DNA from: Paenibacillus spongiae
GTDB lineage: Bacteria > Bacillota > Bacilli > Paenibacillales > Paenibacillaceae
Direction: 5' to 3'
Assembly (NCBI RefSeq): GCF_024734895.1
Contig: NZ_CP091430.1
Coordinates: 5,598,501-5,662,500 of the forward strand
DNA: 64,000 bases
A program made the position numbers and the translations under genes. Positions 8,818 to 18,394 of this stretch are shown in pieces. The notes below the pieces were generated by a model. The model was not told the DNA's origin. It saw nothing but the letters and a program-made list of their open reading frames with translations, and made no database searches. Every line of letters starts with the position of its first letter. The first letter of the stretch is position 1.

Positions 8818-10173
8818 TTAAATCGCATTGAGCTCCATTTGGTCGTCGTCATCGCGATTGAACGCCTCCCGGTCGAATTCCCCTTCGGACTTGCCCACGA
8901 TCAGAGCGGAAACGGTCGTTCCCGTAGCATTGACAGCCGTACGGCCCATATCGACGATGGCATCGATCGCAAGAACAAGACCCAGACCTTCAAGCGGCAA
9001 TCCGAGCGCCGTCAGCACGACGGTCGTGGAGATCGAAGCCGGGCCAGGAACGCCGGCTACCCCGATCGAAGAGATCATACTGACGACTACGATCAGAATA
9101 TAATCCGATATATTGAGGGAAATGCCGTATACCTGCGCGACGAAGATCGCCACCACCGCCGGCCAAACGCCGCCGCAGCCGTTCATGTTCATCGTTGCGC
9201 CGAGAGGGGCGACGAAGCTGGCGATACGAGGCGATACCTTCATCCGCTTCGTAATGACCTCCAGATTGACAGGGAGCGTCGCATAGCTGCTGCGCGTTGT
9301 GAATGCGACGGCAATCGTCGGATAAGCTTTGCGCAAGAAGCGCAGCGGGTTGATCTTGACGACGAACGTCACCAGCCCGAAGAAGGTAATGATGAAATGG
9401 AGGGCCAGCGCTACATAGGTTGCTATAATAAGCGCAATGAGCGGCTTTAACGTCTCCCAGCCATACTTGGCCGCCATGGATCCGATTAAGGCGTAGACGC
9501 CGTAGGGCGTCAAACGGATGATGTATTTGGTAACCTGATGCATAACCTGCGTCAAGGAGTCGATGAACTTCTTGACCGGCTCGACCGCCTCCGGCTTCTT
9601 CCCTGCGAGATGAACGATCGCGATCGCCAGGAAGATCGCGAAGATGAGGACAGGGACGACTTTGCCGTCGGCCATATCACTCACCGGATTGGAAGGCACC
9701 AGATCGAGAATCACCTGCGAAAAGGTCGGAATCTCACGGGCCTTGAAATCTTCCGGAACGGCCTGTTCGATGCCTGTGCCCGGATTGATTGCCAGCGCCA
9801 CAAGCAGCCCGATTAAAGCCGCAATCCCCGTCGTCACAAGGAAGAGGGAGATCGTCTTAATCCCGATCTTGCGAAGCTGCCCCAGGCTGGATATGGAGGT
9901 AATGCTCGATATGACTAAGACGGATACGAGCGGAATCACGAGCATTTTGATTAAATTGACGTAAATCGAACCGATTGTGCCAATGCTTGTCGCGTCCGTT
10001 CCCGTCGCATTGAGAATAATGCCTGTTATAAGCCCGATGCCGAGCGCGAGCAGGACTCGATAACCAAAATTGACGCGTTTCCGGGCAAGCCAGAAGAGAA
10101 AACCGATTACTATAATCGAGATAAGCAGGCTGATCCAGTTCGTCTGAAACGCATGCACCAGATTATTCTCCAT
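8818..10173 (-). CDS. dicarboxylate/amino acid:cation symporter, TcyP-like
   Basis: A protein of 451 residues with the multi-helix and re-entrant-loop pattern of the DAACS family. Family motifs are present as SSYATLP (about 290), NMNGCGG (about 330) and GVAGVPGPA (about 370). The NGC variant in place of NMDGT resembles the cystine transporter TcyP rather than GltP-type glutamate carriers, so L-cystine import is the best guess. ATG 10173 was chosen because AAAGGAGAT precedes it at proper spacing; the next upstream ATG overlaps that site. Single-gene unit with its own terminator. Confidence 0.88.
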   Translation of the reverse strand: MENNLVHAFQTNWISLLISIIVIGFLFWLARKRVNFGYRVLLALGIGLITGIILNATGTDATSIGTIGSIYVNLIKMLVIPLVSVLVISSITSISSLGQLRKIGIKTISLFLVTTGIAALIGLLVALAINPGTGIEQAVPEDFKAREIPTFSQVILDLVPSNPVSDMADGKVVPVLIFAIFLAIAIVHLAGKKPEAVEPVKKFIDSLTQVMHQVTKYIIRLTPYGVYALIGSMAAKYGWETLKPLIALIIATYVALALHFIITFFGLVTFVVKINPLRFLRKAYPTIAVAFTTRSSYATLPVNLEVITKRMKVSPRIASFVAPLGATMNMNGCGGVWPAVVAIFVAQVYGISLNISDYILIVVVSMISSIGVAGVPGPASISTTVVLTALGLPLEGLGLVLAIDAIVDMGRTAVNATGTTVSALIVGKSEGEFDREAFNRDDDDQMELNAI

Positions 10174-10550
10174 GATGACCATCTCCTTTAATTCCAATCT
10201 GTCTACTATACTTTATTGATACTAAGTAATATTCTCGTTTATGTCAACAGATTTATTTTACCCAAATTTGGTTCATACCCTTCATAAAAAAACTTATTCC
10301 AATATGAAGACGCTGAATCAAATTTCATTTATTATGTAAGGAGAAGCATTTTTTCCATTCCTTTCTTGTACAACCATCCAATAGAAAAAATTGACCTCAT
10401 TCGGTGTTCCTCGCGCTAAAAAAAAGACCGGCCCTAAGTCTAGTTTTGCTTCCATCTCTGGTACGTGTCGGGCAGGCAATCTCTGGCGTATGCTGGTAAT
10501 AGTCAATTATTGGACGGCTTTTATATATTATGTACCGGAGGAATCATACA
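10174..10550. other. AT-rich divergent intergenic region
   Basis: About 375 bp between the divergent symporter and hydrolase genes. It should hold both promoters, but I could not place convincing -35/-10 pairs. A short - strand frame here has no ribosome site and was not accepted. Confidence 0.5.
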
Positions 10551-11114
10551 ATGACACATGAGAGAAGGATATATGTTTTATTAACCGATACGGGAACGCT
10601 GTTTACGAGGATGATCCGTATGGTGACCCGGTTTCCGCTTAATCACGCATCCATCGCGTTCGACAGCGATTTGAAGCAAGTATACAGCTTTGGACGCAAA
10701 AACCCGAACAATCCGCTCATTGGCGGATTCGTCAAAGAAAATGTGTACGATGAATGGTTCGACAATGCCCAGTGCGCCGTTTTCAGCTGCATGGTCGATG
10801 CCAACGTCTATTATCAGATGCAGGAGCAGATGGAATGGTATGAGCGCAACCAGGAAAAGTACAAATACAACCTGCTCGGCTTGTTCGGCGTCGTCTTTAA
10901 TAAAGAAATCGAACGGTCGAATGCCTACTTCTGTTCCCAATTCGTCGCCACCGTCTTCGAGAAGAACGGCCTGGCTTTGGCGGATAAAACGGCCGGTCTC
11001 GTGACGCCGGGCGATATCTGTCAATCGAAATCGCTGCAATTGGAATATATCGGCGTGCTGCGCGATTACACCAGCCTAGTCCTTAACGAATCCTCCTTCG
11101 TCAGAACAGCCTAA
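10551..11114 (+). CDS. permuted papain-like (NlpC/P60 superfamily) hydrolase domain protein
   Basis: A protein of 187 residues from ATG 10551 (CGGAGGAA 8 nt upstream). The conserved His lies early (FPLNHASIAFDSD, near residue 32) and the conserved Cys late (NAYFCSQFVATVFE, near 127). This reversed order marks the circularly permuted NlpC/P60 group (YiiX/YebB-like). No signal peptide is seen, so it is probably cytoplasmic. Members may cleave amide or ester bonds, but the substrate is not predictable. Confidence 0.82.
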   Translation: MTHERRIYVLLTDTGTLFTRMIRMVTRFPLNHASIAFDSDLKQVYSFGRKNPNNPLIGGFVKENVYDEWFDNAQCAVFSCMVDANVYYQMQEQMEWYERNQEKYKYNLLGLFGVVFNKEIERSNAYFCSQFVATVFEKNGLALADKTAGLVTPGDICQSKSLQLEYIGVLRDYTSLVLNESSFVRTA

Positions 11115-11200
11115 GACCGTTTCACCGCCGGGGCTGCTGCAGTCCAGGCCTCCGGTTCCTCATCCTGTTATGCACCCGCCGCAAGTCCACTCCAGCACAA

Positions 11201-11248
11201 GCGAGCCAGTACGAGCCCCTTCATAAGGCAGGCCTCATACTGGCTCGC
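11201..11248. terminator. bidirectional hairpin terminator
   Basis: Perfect 11-bp inverted repeat GCGAGCCAGTA/TACTGGCTCGC, 26-nt loop. It lies between the convergent hydrolase and thioesterase genes. Confidence 0.75.
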
Positions 11249-11281
11249 TGTCGCAATTCTTCAGACTCCCTGCTCTAACGC

Positions 11282-11689
11282 TCATTCTCTATTGCCTGGA
11301 AATAACTCGCGCAGAAGGTCCGGAAGCTCCGTGCTTTGGCGTGTCTCGGAGTCCATTGTAACGCATGTCACGAGCGCGTCTGCGCATCGTTCTCCACGGT
11401 CGTTCACAATCTCTTGCCGCAATACATAGCTGGTTCTGCCAGCCCGCTCCGGTTCGGTTGTAATCGCAAGGCGGTCCCCTTGGCGGCATTCCCTCCGGTA
11501 ATTGATATTAATGTTGACGGTGACGGTTTGGATGCCCATCTGCAGGAACACATCGTAGTATAATCCCGCTTCCTCATACCAGGCTTCCCGCCCCCACTCC
11601 AAATACTCCAGGTACTTCGCATTATTGACATGGCCGTTCACATCGATCTCCGTCGAACGCACAACAATGTCCATGGCTGATTTCTTCAT
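11282..11689 (-). CDS. acyl-CoA thioesterase, hotdog fold (4HBT type)
   Basis: A protein of 135 residues. The hotdog-fold signature EIDVNGHVNNAKYLEYLEWG at about 14-33 includes the Asp of 4-hydroxybenzoyl-CoA thioesterase-like enzymes. They hydrolyse acyl-CoA thioesters in the cytoplasm. It ends in ELFPGNRE and lies 48 bp downstream of fumC on the same strand, possibly in one transcript. Physiological acyl group unknown. Confidence 0.88.
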   Translation of the reverse strand: MKKSAMDIVVRSTEIDVNGHVNNAKYLEYLEWGREAWYEEAGLYYDVFLQMGIQTVTVNININYRRECRQGDRLAITTEPERAGRTSYVLRQEIVNDRGERCADALVTCVTMDSETRQSTELPDLLRELFPGNRE

Positions 11690-11737
11690 CGCGTCTTCCC
11701 CATTTCTGCTCCTTATACTGCTGCCCGGTTCTTCTAA

Positions 11738-13126
11738 TCATGCCTTCGGGTGAATCATATCCTCCGCACGCACGACTTCATCGAACTTCTCCGGCGTAAT
11801 GAGACCGCTCTGTACGGCGGCTTCCCGCAGCGTAATGCCCAGCTTATGCGCCGTCTTCGCGATCGTAGCCGCATTCTCGTAACCGATGTGCGGATTGAGC
11901 GCCGTCACGAGCATTAAGGAATCGTTCAGGTGCCGCTGAATCGTCTCGCGGTTAGGTTCGATGCCAGCCGCGCAGTGCTCGTCGAAAGAACGGATCGCAT
12001 CCGAGAGCAGCCTGGCGGATTGCAGAAAGTTATGAATAATCACCGGCTTGAACACGTTCAGCTCGAAATTGCCTTGGCTTGCGGCAAACCCGATTGCGGC
12101 ATCGTTGCCCATCACTTGACAAACGACCATCGTGAGCGCTTCCGACTGCGTCGGATTCACTTTGCCCGGCATAATGGAGCTGCCCGGCTCATTCTCCGGA
12201 ATCCGGATTTCGCCGATGCCCGAGCGCGGGCCGCTGGCCAGCCAGCGCACATCGTTGGCTATCTTCATCAAGTCGGCGGCAAGCGCCTTGAATGCGCCAT
12301 GAACGAATACGAGCTCATCATGGCTCGTCAGCGCATGGAACTTGTTCGGCGCGCTCACGAAGGATATTCCCGTCAGCTTGCTGATCTCCTCCGCCGCCCT
12401 GTCGCCGAATTCCGGATGGGCATTGAGCCCCGTCCCTACCGCCGTCCCGCCGATCGCAAGCTCGCGCAGCTCCTCGCGGCTGCTGCCGATGTTCCGCTCG
12501 GCCTTCTCCAGCATGCGAACCCATCCGCTAATCTCCTGCCCCAATGTGAGAGGGGTCGCATCCTGAAGATGGGTGCGGCCGATCTTCACGATGCCGGCGA
12601 AAGCTTGGCTCTTGCCGGCAAGCGTCCTCTTCAGCTGCGCGACAGCCGGCAGAACGAGCTCTTCCACGCTCTTGAGCGCAGCGATATGCATCGCTGTGGG
12701 GAAGGTGTCGTTCGAGCTTTGCGAACGGTTGACATCATCATTCGGATGAATGGCGCCTTCGATGCCCGCTTCCTTCATAAGCTGTCCCGCACGCCGCGCG
12801 ATCACCTCATTCACATTCATATTGGACTGCGTCCCGCTGCCGGTCTGCCAGACGGCAAGCGGAAATTCGCCATCCCATCGGCCGTCCAATATTTCGTCGG
12901 CCGCAGCCGCAATCGCGGATGCCTTCGCCGCATCAAGCTTGCCGAGCGATTCGTTAGCGAGCGCGGCGCTTTTCTTCAGATAAGCGAATCCGCGGATTAG
13001 CTCGATCGGCATTTTCTCCGTTCCGATTTTGAAATTTTGCAGGCTCCGCTGTGTTTGCGCGCCCCAAAGGCGGTTCTCCGGCACCTGTATCTCACCCATG
13101 GAATCTTTCTCGATCCGATATGTCAT
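11738..13126 (-). CDS. fumC: class II fumarate hydratase
   Basis: A protein of 462 residues, the usual FumC length. It catalyses the reversible hydration of fumarate to malate in the citric acid cycle and is a cytosolic homotetramer without an iron-sulfur cluster. The superfamily signature [17 protein letters not shown] lies near 314-330, with the catalytic serine in the SS loop; [16 protein letters not shown] near 183-198 contains the catalytic His region, and [15 protein letters not shown] near 96-110 is also conserved. Fumarase identity is preferred over aspartase from overall motif choice. The identification is secure. Confidence 0.97.
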   Translation of the reverse strand: MTYRIEKDSMGEIQVPENRLWGAQTQRSLQNFKIGTEKMPIELIRGFAYLKKSAALANESLGKLDAAKASAIAAAADEILDGRWDGEFPLAVWQTGSGTQSNMNVNEVIARRAGQLMKEAGIEGAIHPNDDVNRSQSSNDTFPTAMHIAALKSVEELVLPAVAQLKRTLAGKSQAFAGIVKIGRTHLQDATPLTLGQEISGWVRMLEKAERNIGSSREELRELAIGGTAVGTGLNAHPEFGDRAAEEISKLTGISFVSAPNKFHALTSHDELVFVHGAFKALAADLMKIANDVRWLASGPRSGIGEIRIPENEPGSSIMPGKVNPTQSEALTMVVCQVMGNDAAIGFAASQGNFELNVFKPVIIHNFLQSARLLSDAIRSFDEHCAAGIEPNRETIQRHLNDSLMLVTALNPHIGYENAATIAKTAHKLGITLREAAVQSGLITPEKFDEVVRAEDMIHPKA

Positions 13127-13245
13127 GCCATACTCCTCCTATCATTTGTCATGCGGCATCCCATTTGCCTGCAGCTTCAAAATTCATTGTGCCCCGTTCA
13201 TTCCGTTCCAACCGAATGCCATGAAACTTCATACCGCCGTTTCCA

Positions 13246-14400
13246 TTACCCCTCACCGGAAGTTCGAAACGTAATATGAATATCCAGCACTTCGCTGCGA
13301 CTTCCGATCCGAACCGGAGGCCCCCATGTGCCGAATCCCGAGGAAACGATGGCATGGAGCCGGCCGACGCGGAGATATCCCCAATCAAGATCAAACAGCC
13401 GCCGGGTAATCCAATGATTGGGAGCCATCTGTCCCCGATGGGTATGGCCGGAAAGCACCAGATCGGCGCCAGCCTCGGCCGCCATCTTATAGCCGTACGG
13501 TTGATGATCGAGTACGATAACGGGTTGTGAGCGGTCCAGGTCATGGAGCAGCGAAGCGATCGGAAGCCTGCCTGCCTTGGTCCCTTCGGCCGCTTTGTCC
13601 GCACGGCCGGCAATGTAGAGGCTGCCGGATACATGAACCGTGCGGTCAACCAGCACCTCAATGCCGATCGCACGCATACGCTCGATATATTCGGGAATAT
13701 GACCGCCGTAATACTCATGGTTGCCTAGCGAAGCATAGACGCCGAGCGGCGCTCGCAGCTCCTTCATTACATCGGCCATATTCTCGCGGATGAACGGATC
13801 TATGCTGTCGTCGAGCACATCTCCTGGAAGAAGAATAACATCCGGGCGAAGTCCGTCGATTACGCTGACTAGCCGCCTCAGATGACGCTTGCCGACAATC
13901 GTCCCCAAGTGCAAGTCCGAAGCGGCCGCGATGCGAAGCTCGCGGTAAGGACCGGACTGCTTGTCGATCGTAATGTCGTATCGCCGGACGATCGGACGCC
14001 AGGCATTGAGTGATCCCCACAGCATAAGCAGTACAAGCATTGCGACGACGAACCATCCGACCAGCAGGACGGATGCCCGTGCATCCATACCTGCCTGGCG
14101 AAGCAGCCAAGCCGCCAGATCACCGGCCGGAATAAGAATTAGCGAATAGAAGAGCAGAGCCATTCCGTAAGCGCCGATTAGCTTAAGCCAAGTGTAGATT
14201 CGATAAGGAAGGAAGCGCTGCAGCAGCATAGCCGCCAGATAGGATAAAGCGATGAGGCCATAAGCAATCCAATAAATCGTCATGAAAGCCGGCGAGAGAA
14301 CGGTTCCCCAGAATAAAGAACCGTTCCAGCCGATCAGGACATTGAGGCCGAGAAATACAGTAAGAAAGAAAACAGCCGATAATAGCATGCGCATGCTCAT
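13246..14400 (-). CDS. membrane-anchored metallophosphoesterase
   Basis: A protein of 384 residues. Four or five hydrophobic segments fill the first 145 residues, followed by a calcineurin-like phosphoesterase domain: SDLHLG (about 162), LPGDVLDD (about 190), LGNHEYYGG (about 225) and LSGHTHRGQ (about 320). All metal-binding positions are present. The layout resembles YkuE/YaeI-like phosphodiesterases with an N-terminal membrane region, suggesting action on a membrane or envelope phosphoester. ATG 14400 has AAGGAG 11 nt upstream; a GTG 12 nt earlier overlaps that site and was rejected. Confidence 0.9.
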   Translation of the reverse strand: MSMRMLLSAVFFLTVFLGLNVLIGWNGSLFWGTVLSPAFMTIYWIAYGLIALSYLAAMLLQRFLPYRIYTWLKLIGAYGMALLFYSLILIPAGDLAAWLLRQAGMDARASVLLVGWFVVAMLVLLMLWGSLNAWRPIVRRYDITIDKQSGPYRELRIAAASDLHLGTIVGKRHLRRLVSVIDGLRPDVILLPGDVLDDSIDPFIRENMADVMKELRAPLGVYASLGNHEYYGGHIPEYIERMRAIGIEVLVDRTVHVSGSLYIAGRADKAAEGTKAGRLPIASLLHDLDRSQPVIVLDHQPYGYKMAAEAGADLVLSGHTHRGQMAPNHWITRRLFDLDWGYLRVGRLHAIVSSGFGTWGPPVRIGSRSEVLDIHITFRTSGEG

Positions 14401-14525
14401 CTGTCCGAACACTCCTTATATGATAGGTTCCATACCCACCATCTTCGCACAAATCGGGCGCCGAGGGAATCTCACCTTGCTTGCCGCATGCTGCCGTTTT
14501 CTATTCCCGCAACCATCATGCCGGC

Positions 14526-14573
14526 ATAAAAAAGAAGCTGCTCAAAAGCCGATCGCTTTCGAGGGCAGCTTCT
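14526..14573 (-). terminator. Rho-independent terminator for the transglutaminase-like gene
   Basis: Stem AGAAGCTGC/GCAGCTTCT, followed on the - strand by a T6 run. It starts a few bases below the stop at 14580. Confidence 0.85.
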
Positions 14574-14579
14574 CTCATC

Positions 14580-15365
14580 TTAGTACGAAGCCGGGTAAGC
14601 TTTTACCCATGTATGATCCTTCCGCATCTGTTCATCATTCTTCAAAAAATACTTGTAGCCGACGGTTCCAGCACGATCCGGCACGGGATCGTCCCATGTC
14701 GCATCCAGGTGATACCACTTTCCGTCAAGCTTCACCAGGTTCCAGACATGGCTTCCCGTGTCGACCTCGCCTTCGATGATGCGGTTCTCGATGCCGGCCT
14801 TCTCGAGCATCCGGTACATGAGCAGCGTATAGCCCTGGCAGACGGCGCTCCCAAGGTTCAGCGCCTCATAGGCTGTATACCTGGAGAGGGACTGATCGTA
14901 TTCCACGTTCGTCACGACCCAATCGTGAATCTTCTTCACCTTATCGCGGACGGTCATTCCCGGCTGCACTATACCGGATAATACCTCACCGACCCGTTCA
15001 TCAACCAGACGGGATTGTTCCAACGTCTCGCGGTAAGTTACGGCCAGCTTGATCTTGGCGGACAACCCCCAGGTGCGTACGGTATAAAAATAGGAATCTA
15101 CAATATAAGCAATATAGTCGTCGGCCGATACCGCTTGGCGGAGCAGCTCGGCAAGGCTTTTGGACAACTCCGACTTATCCCCGTTATAGGTCACGTTAAT
15201 TTCGGTCTGCTGCTGTGCAAGCTGGGCTGCGATATCCATCTTCAACTGCTCCATCGGAGCCATATCCGTCGATCGCGCTTGCACCTGCACAACTCGGAAT
15301 TCCGAGCCGATCCCCAGTGTAAGGACAATAGCCACCAATAGTAACTTTGCAAACAACTTATACAC
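14580..15365 (-). CDS. secreted transglutaminase-like (cysteine protease fold) protein
   Basis: A protein of 261 residues from GTG 15365, chosen because GGGAGG lies 6 nt upstream. The N-terminus is a signal peptide (YKLFAKLLLVAIVLTLGIG, probable cleavage near residue 30). The transglutaminase core has its Cys in GSAVCQGYTLLMYRML (about 173), His in GSHVWNLVKL (about 205) and Asp in HLDATWDDP (about 220), so the triad is complete. Bacterial members mostly act as envelope proteases or peptide transferases. The last residues follow the usual YKYFL...W pattern. Confidence 0.88.
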   Translation of the reverse strand: MYKLFAKLLLVAIVLTLGIGSEFRVVQVQARSTDMAPMEQLKMDIAAQLAQQQTEINVTYNGDKSELSKSLAELLRQAVSADDYIAYIVDSYFYTVRTWGLSAKIKLAVTYRETLEQSRLVDERVGEVLSGIVQPGMTVRDKVKKIHDWVVTNVEYDQSLSRYTAYEALNLGSAVCQGYTLLMYRMLEKAGIENRIIEGEVDTGSHVWNLVKLDGKWYHLDATWDDPVPDRAGTVGYKYFLKNDEQMRKDHTWVKAYPASY

Positions 15366-15559
15366 GGTTTGCCTCCCGAACACTTTTTTCTAATTAAACT
15401 TCATTATATCGAATGAGACTTCCGGAATAAAGCCATTTATCAAAATGCTGGAATTCACATGATTGTATCCTCTTTCGAGCAAGTTTATGGAATGAGAGTA
15501 AGATTTTCGGTCATCGGACAACATACGAAGGAGCAAACGTTTGGAAAGGCGGCGAGGAA

Positions 15560-17134
15560 ATGATGAACGAAGATCAACAGCATTCAAGTCAGACGCTGAC
15601 GACCCGGCAGGGCCATCCTGTCACGGATAACCAGAACATTCGGACCGTCGGGGACCGCGGCCCTAGTACGCTGGAAAACTACCATTTCATCGAGAAGATC
15701 ACGCATTTCGACCGGGAGCGCGTACCCGAACGCGTCGTTCATGCGCGCGGCGCGGGTGCTCACGGCGTGTTTGAGGCTTATGGAACGGCAGGCAATGAAC
15801 CCGTCTCTGCCTATACGCGGGCCAAGCTCTTCCAGGAAGCCGGAAAACAGACACCGGTCTTCGCCCGCTTCTCCACCGTTATTCACGGCACGCATTCGCC
15901 CGAGACGCTGCGGGATCCGCGCGGCTTCGCGATCAAATTTTATACCGAGGACGGCATCTGGGACTTGGTCGGGAACAATCTCAAAATCTTTTTTATCCGG
16001 GACCCGCTGAAGTTCCCCGATATGGTCCATGCGTTCAAGCCGGATCCCATCACGAACGTGCAGGATATGGAGCGCTTCTTCGATTTCGTATCCATGAGTC
16101 CGGAATCTACCCACATGATCACCTTCCTCTTCTCCCCTTGGGGCATTCCGGCGAATTACCGGCAGATGCAGGGGTCGGGCGTCAATACATACAAATGGGT
16201 AAATCAGAACGGCGATGCCGTACTGGTCAAGTATCATTGGGAGCCGATCAAGCAGGGGATCAAAAATTTGCTGCAGCGCGAAGCCAATGAAATACAGGCA
16301 CTTAATTTCAATCATGCCACGCTGGACCTCTATGAAGCGATCAAGCGGGGCGAATATCCCGAATGGGAGCTAAGCGTGCAAATCATGAGCGATGGCGAGC
16401 ATCCCGAGCTAAGCTTCGATCCGCTGGATCCGACCAAGCTCTGGCCGCAAGAGCAGTTCCCCTTCCTGCCAGTCGGGAAGATGACCTTGAACCGCAATCC
16501 GGACGATTACTTCACGGAAGTGGAGCAGGCCTCCTTCGGAACCGGGGTGCTGGTCGACGGGCTGGATTTCTCGGACGACAAGCTGCTGCAGGGACGAACC
16601 TTCTCCTACTCGGACACCCAGCGATATCGTGTCGGGACGAACTATTTGCAGCTTCCGATCAATGCGCCGAAGGCGAATGTCGCAACGAATCAAAGCGGAG
16701 GCCAGATGCTGTACCGTCCGGACCGCGCGCCAGGGCAGAATCCCCACGTGAATTACGAGCCTTCATCATTGGGAGGCTTGCAGGAGGCAGCGCGGCAGGG
16801 GAACGAGCATAAGCCTCACTATGATGCCGACCTGACCCGACAGGCAATCGGCCGGACGAACGACTTTCAGCAGGCCGGCGAGACATACCGCGCCTTCGAA
16901 GATTGGGAGCGGGACGAATTGATCGCCAATCTGGTCGATGCCTTGCGCGTATGCAGCAGCGGAATCCAGGAACGAATGATCCGGCACTTCTCGGAGGCTG
17001 ATGCCGATTACGGAAGGCGGGTCGAGAAGGGGCTTGTGCAAGGGGGACACCGTAAGATCAAGAGCGGGCAGACGGACCCGGAACAGGCCGTCGATTTATC
17101 GAAACGCATGGGCCGCGAAGCAGATCCATATTAA
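15560..17134 (+). CDS. katX: monofunctional haem catalase, KatX-like
   Basis: A protein of 524 residues that disproportionates hydrogen peroxide. Active-site His is in [15 protein letters not shown] (H61), the distal Asn in [10 protein letters not shown] (about 139), and the proximal haem Tyr in [17 protein letters not shown] (near 348). The opening [14 protein letters not shown] and RTVG.RGP.TLENY pattern matches spore-type KatX as I recall it, hence the tentative symbol; vegetative KatA is the alternative. Two adjacent ATGs (15560, 15563) follow GCGAGGA, and the second has better spacing. It is a single gene followed by a hairpin. Confidence 0.9.
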   Translation: MMNEDQQHSSQTLTTRQGHPVTDNQNIRTVGDRGPSTLENYHFIEKITHFDRERVPERVVHARGAGAHGVFEAYGTAGNEPVSAYTRAKLFQEAGKQTPVFARFSTVIHGTHSPETLRDPRGFAIKFYTEDGIWDLVGNNLKIFFIRDPLKFPDMVHAFKPDPITNVQDMERFFDFVSMSPESTHMITFLFSPWGIPANYRQMQGSGVNTYKWVNQNGDAVLVKYHWEPIKQGIKNLLQREANEIQALNFNHATLDLYEAIKRGEYPEWELSVQIMSDGEHPELSFDPLDPTKLWPQEQFPFLPVGKMTLNRNPDDYFTEVEQASFGTGVLVDGLDFSDDKLLQGRTFSYSDTQRYRVGTNYLQLPINAPKANVATNQSGGQMLYRPDRAPGQNPHVNYEPSSLGGLQEAARQGNEHKPHYDADLTRQAIGRTNDFQQAGETYRAFEDWERDELIANLVDALRVCSSGIQERMIRHFSEADADYGRRVEKGLVQGGHRKIKSGQTDPEQAVDLSKRMGREADPY

Positions 17135-17137
17135 TAA

Positions 17138-17168
17138 GGAATGCCGCAGGCTGCGCCTGCGGCATTCC
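17138..17168. terminator. hairpin terminator after catalase
   Basis: Perfect 13-bp inverted repeat GGAATGCCGCAGG/CCTGCGGCATTCC with a 5-nt loop. It lies between convergent genes and lacks a long T run. Confidence 0.75.
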
Positions 17169-17195
17169 GGTGTATGGCCTTTCGGGTAGAAGCAT

Positions 17196-17354
17196 TCATG
17201 CCGGTCTAAACAGCCAGTAGAACAAATAACAAATCACAAATACGATGATTAACGCGGTCGATACGGCAGACAGGAACGTGAAAAATCTTCTGTACCTGAT
17301 TTCTGACGCGGCGGCCTCATTCTCCTGATTCGGTGGCGTCTTTGTGACTGTCAT
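17196..17354 (-). CDS. small single-pass membrane protein
   Basis: A protein of 52 residues starting at ATG 17354, with GAAGGGGTG about 6 nt upstream. The N-terminal half is hydrophilic (TPPNQENEAAASE), followed by one transmembrane helix (STALIIVFVICYLFYWLF) reaching the C-terminus. It lies 35 bp downstream of the Cse60-like gene on the same strand, so a sporulation link is possible. No family recognised. Confidence 0.55.
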   Translation of the reverse strand: MTVTKTPPNQENEAAASEIRYRRFFTFLSAVSTALIIVFVICYLFYWLFRPA

Positions 17355-17389
17355 GGGTTTCACCCCTTCATGCTGCGTGATGGAGCAAG

Positions 17390-17578
17390 CTAATTGCTCG
17401 TTCTGTACACGACCAGAATCGTACTCCTCTGCTGCCCCGTGCCGTTCAAAGTCGCCTTCATGACCGATCCATAACAAATATTAACGACTTGACTTTCATC
17501 CAGCGTTGCCAGAAACTGATTGACCTTGTTCTCAGCAAAGGAGTTATCCGTGTCGACGAATTCTTTCACTTGAATCAT
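17390..17578 (-). CDS. cse60: sporulation protein Cse60-like
   Basis: A protein of 62 residues, matching Cse60 in length and pattern: MIQVKEF at the start, then KVNQFLATL...QVVNICYGSV and a closing ILVVYR. In Bacillus subtilis cse60 is transcribed by sigma-E in the mother cell and its function is unknown. GGAGGATG lies 6 nt before the ATG. Upstream there is a weak TTTACAAT that could be part of a sigma-E type -10 element. Confidence 0.75.
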   Translation of the reverse strand: MIQVKEFVDTDNSFAENKVNQFLATLDESQVVNICYGSVMKATLNGTGQQRSTILVVYRTSN

Positions 17579-17728
17579 ACAATCATCCTCCGATCTTTTT
17601 TGCGTTCATCCATTAATTGTAAAAAGCCAGCAAAAATAGATCAAGGCACCCCGCAAGATGACGGAATGCCTATGAATAGTCATGGTACCATTACAGGAAA
17701 CCAATGTCAATCCTATTAAACAATACCA

Positions 17729-18169
17729 TTAATTCTCATTATATATCGGGGCATATTTAATACCTTCAACATTAATTTTAATGACGCCCGAAGGAATATC
17801 GAGTTCATGGCTCTGCATGACTTTCGACAGCAGTAATTTTCTCCCGATCGGGGAGAGAAACGAAATCCGGTTCAAATCGGGCTGCGCTTCATTCGGAAAG
17901 ACGACCGTATAGCTTTCACAGGAGTCGTCGTCCTCATAACGGAGCTTCACCTGACTTCCGATCAGAACGGTTGAGTGTAGCGTTGTTTCGTTAAAGTCCG
18001 AAACGATGTGTTCGAGCTCCTTGCAATAGGACGTCAGCAGCCGCTCCATGCCGGCTCTCTCTTTACTTTGATCGCTGAAATACTGTTCCAGGAACTTGGC
18101 TTTCTCTTCGTCAAAGTAAACGAGCTGGTTGATCAGCTGTGTCTTCGAACCGGTTAAACTATGGTTCAT
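17729..18169 (-). CDS. GreA/GreB C-terminal-domain protein (Gre-like factor)
   Basis: A protein of 146 residues. The C-terminal half (about 68-140) follows the GreA/GreB FKBP-like domain pattern: VLIGSQVKLRY...YTVVFPNEA, then ISFLSPIGRKLLLSKVMQ, then PSGVIKINVEGI. The N-terminal 65 residues are helical and could form a shortened coiled coil. Gre factors enter the RNA polymerase secondary channel, and shortened homologues (Rnk, Gfh1) can inhibit instead. ATG 18169 has GGGGGGAAA upstream. A Gre-fold protein is likely; transcript-cleavage activity is uncertain. Confidence 0.8.
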   Translation of the reverse strand: MNHSLTGSKTQLINQLVYFDEEKAKFLEQYFSDQSKERAGMERLLTSYCKELEHIVSDFNETTLHSTVLIGSQVKLRYEDDDSCESYTVVFPNEAQPDLNRISFLSPIGRKLLLSKVMQSHELDIPSGVIKINVEGIKYAPIYNEN

Positions 18170-18249
18170 AGTAGATTTCCCCCCCAACACGCTGCACGCT
18201 TCCAACATCTTTTCTTAACGATCGCATTGTGAATCCCTCCCATAGAAAT

Positions 18250-18276
18250 AGAGGCCTCCGGTTGAAGGAGGCCTTT
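18250..18276 (-). terminator. hairpin terminator below PhyH gene 1
   Basis: Stem AGGCCTCC/GGAGGCCT with a 7-nt loop. On the - strand it is about 120 nt beyond the dioxygenase stop and is followed by a moderately T-rich tract. Confidence 0.6.
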
Positions 18277-18394
18277 CAGATATAGTAACAAATATAGTTC
18301 CCGATTCCAATATGGAATTGGGCATGCTTGACTCGAAAACGGCGTTAAAAGCTGCTAAACCTGTTGTCTATCTATATTGAGCCATATAGAGGCA

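Noticed and set aside
10318-10506. 62-codon - strand frame in the symporter/hydrolase intergenic region
   Set aside because: No ribosome site and no recognisable pattern; the region should hold divergent promoters.
15390-15587. 65-codon - strand frame upstream of the catalase
   Set aside because: It overlaps the catalase start and lacks a ribosome site.
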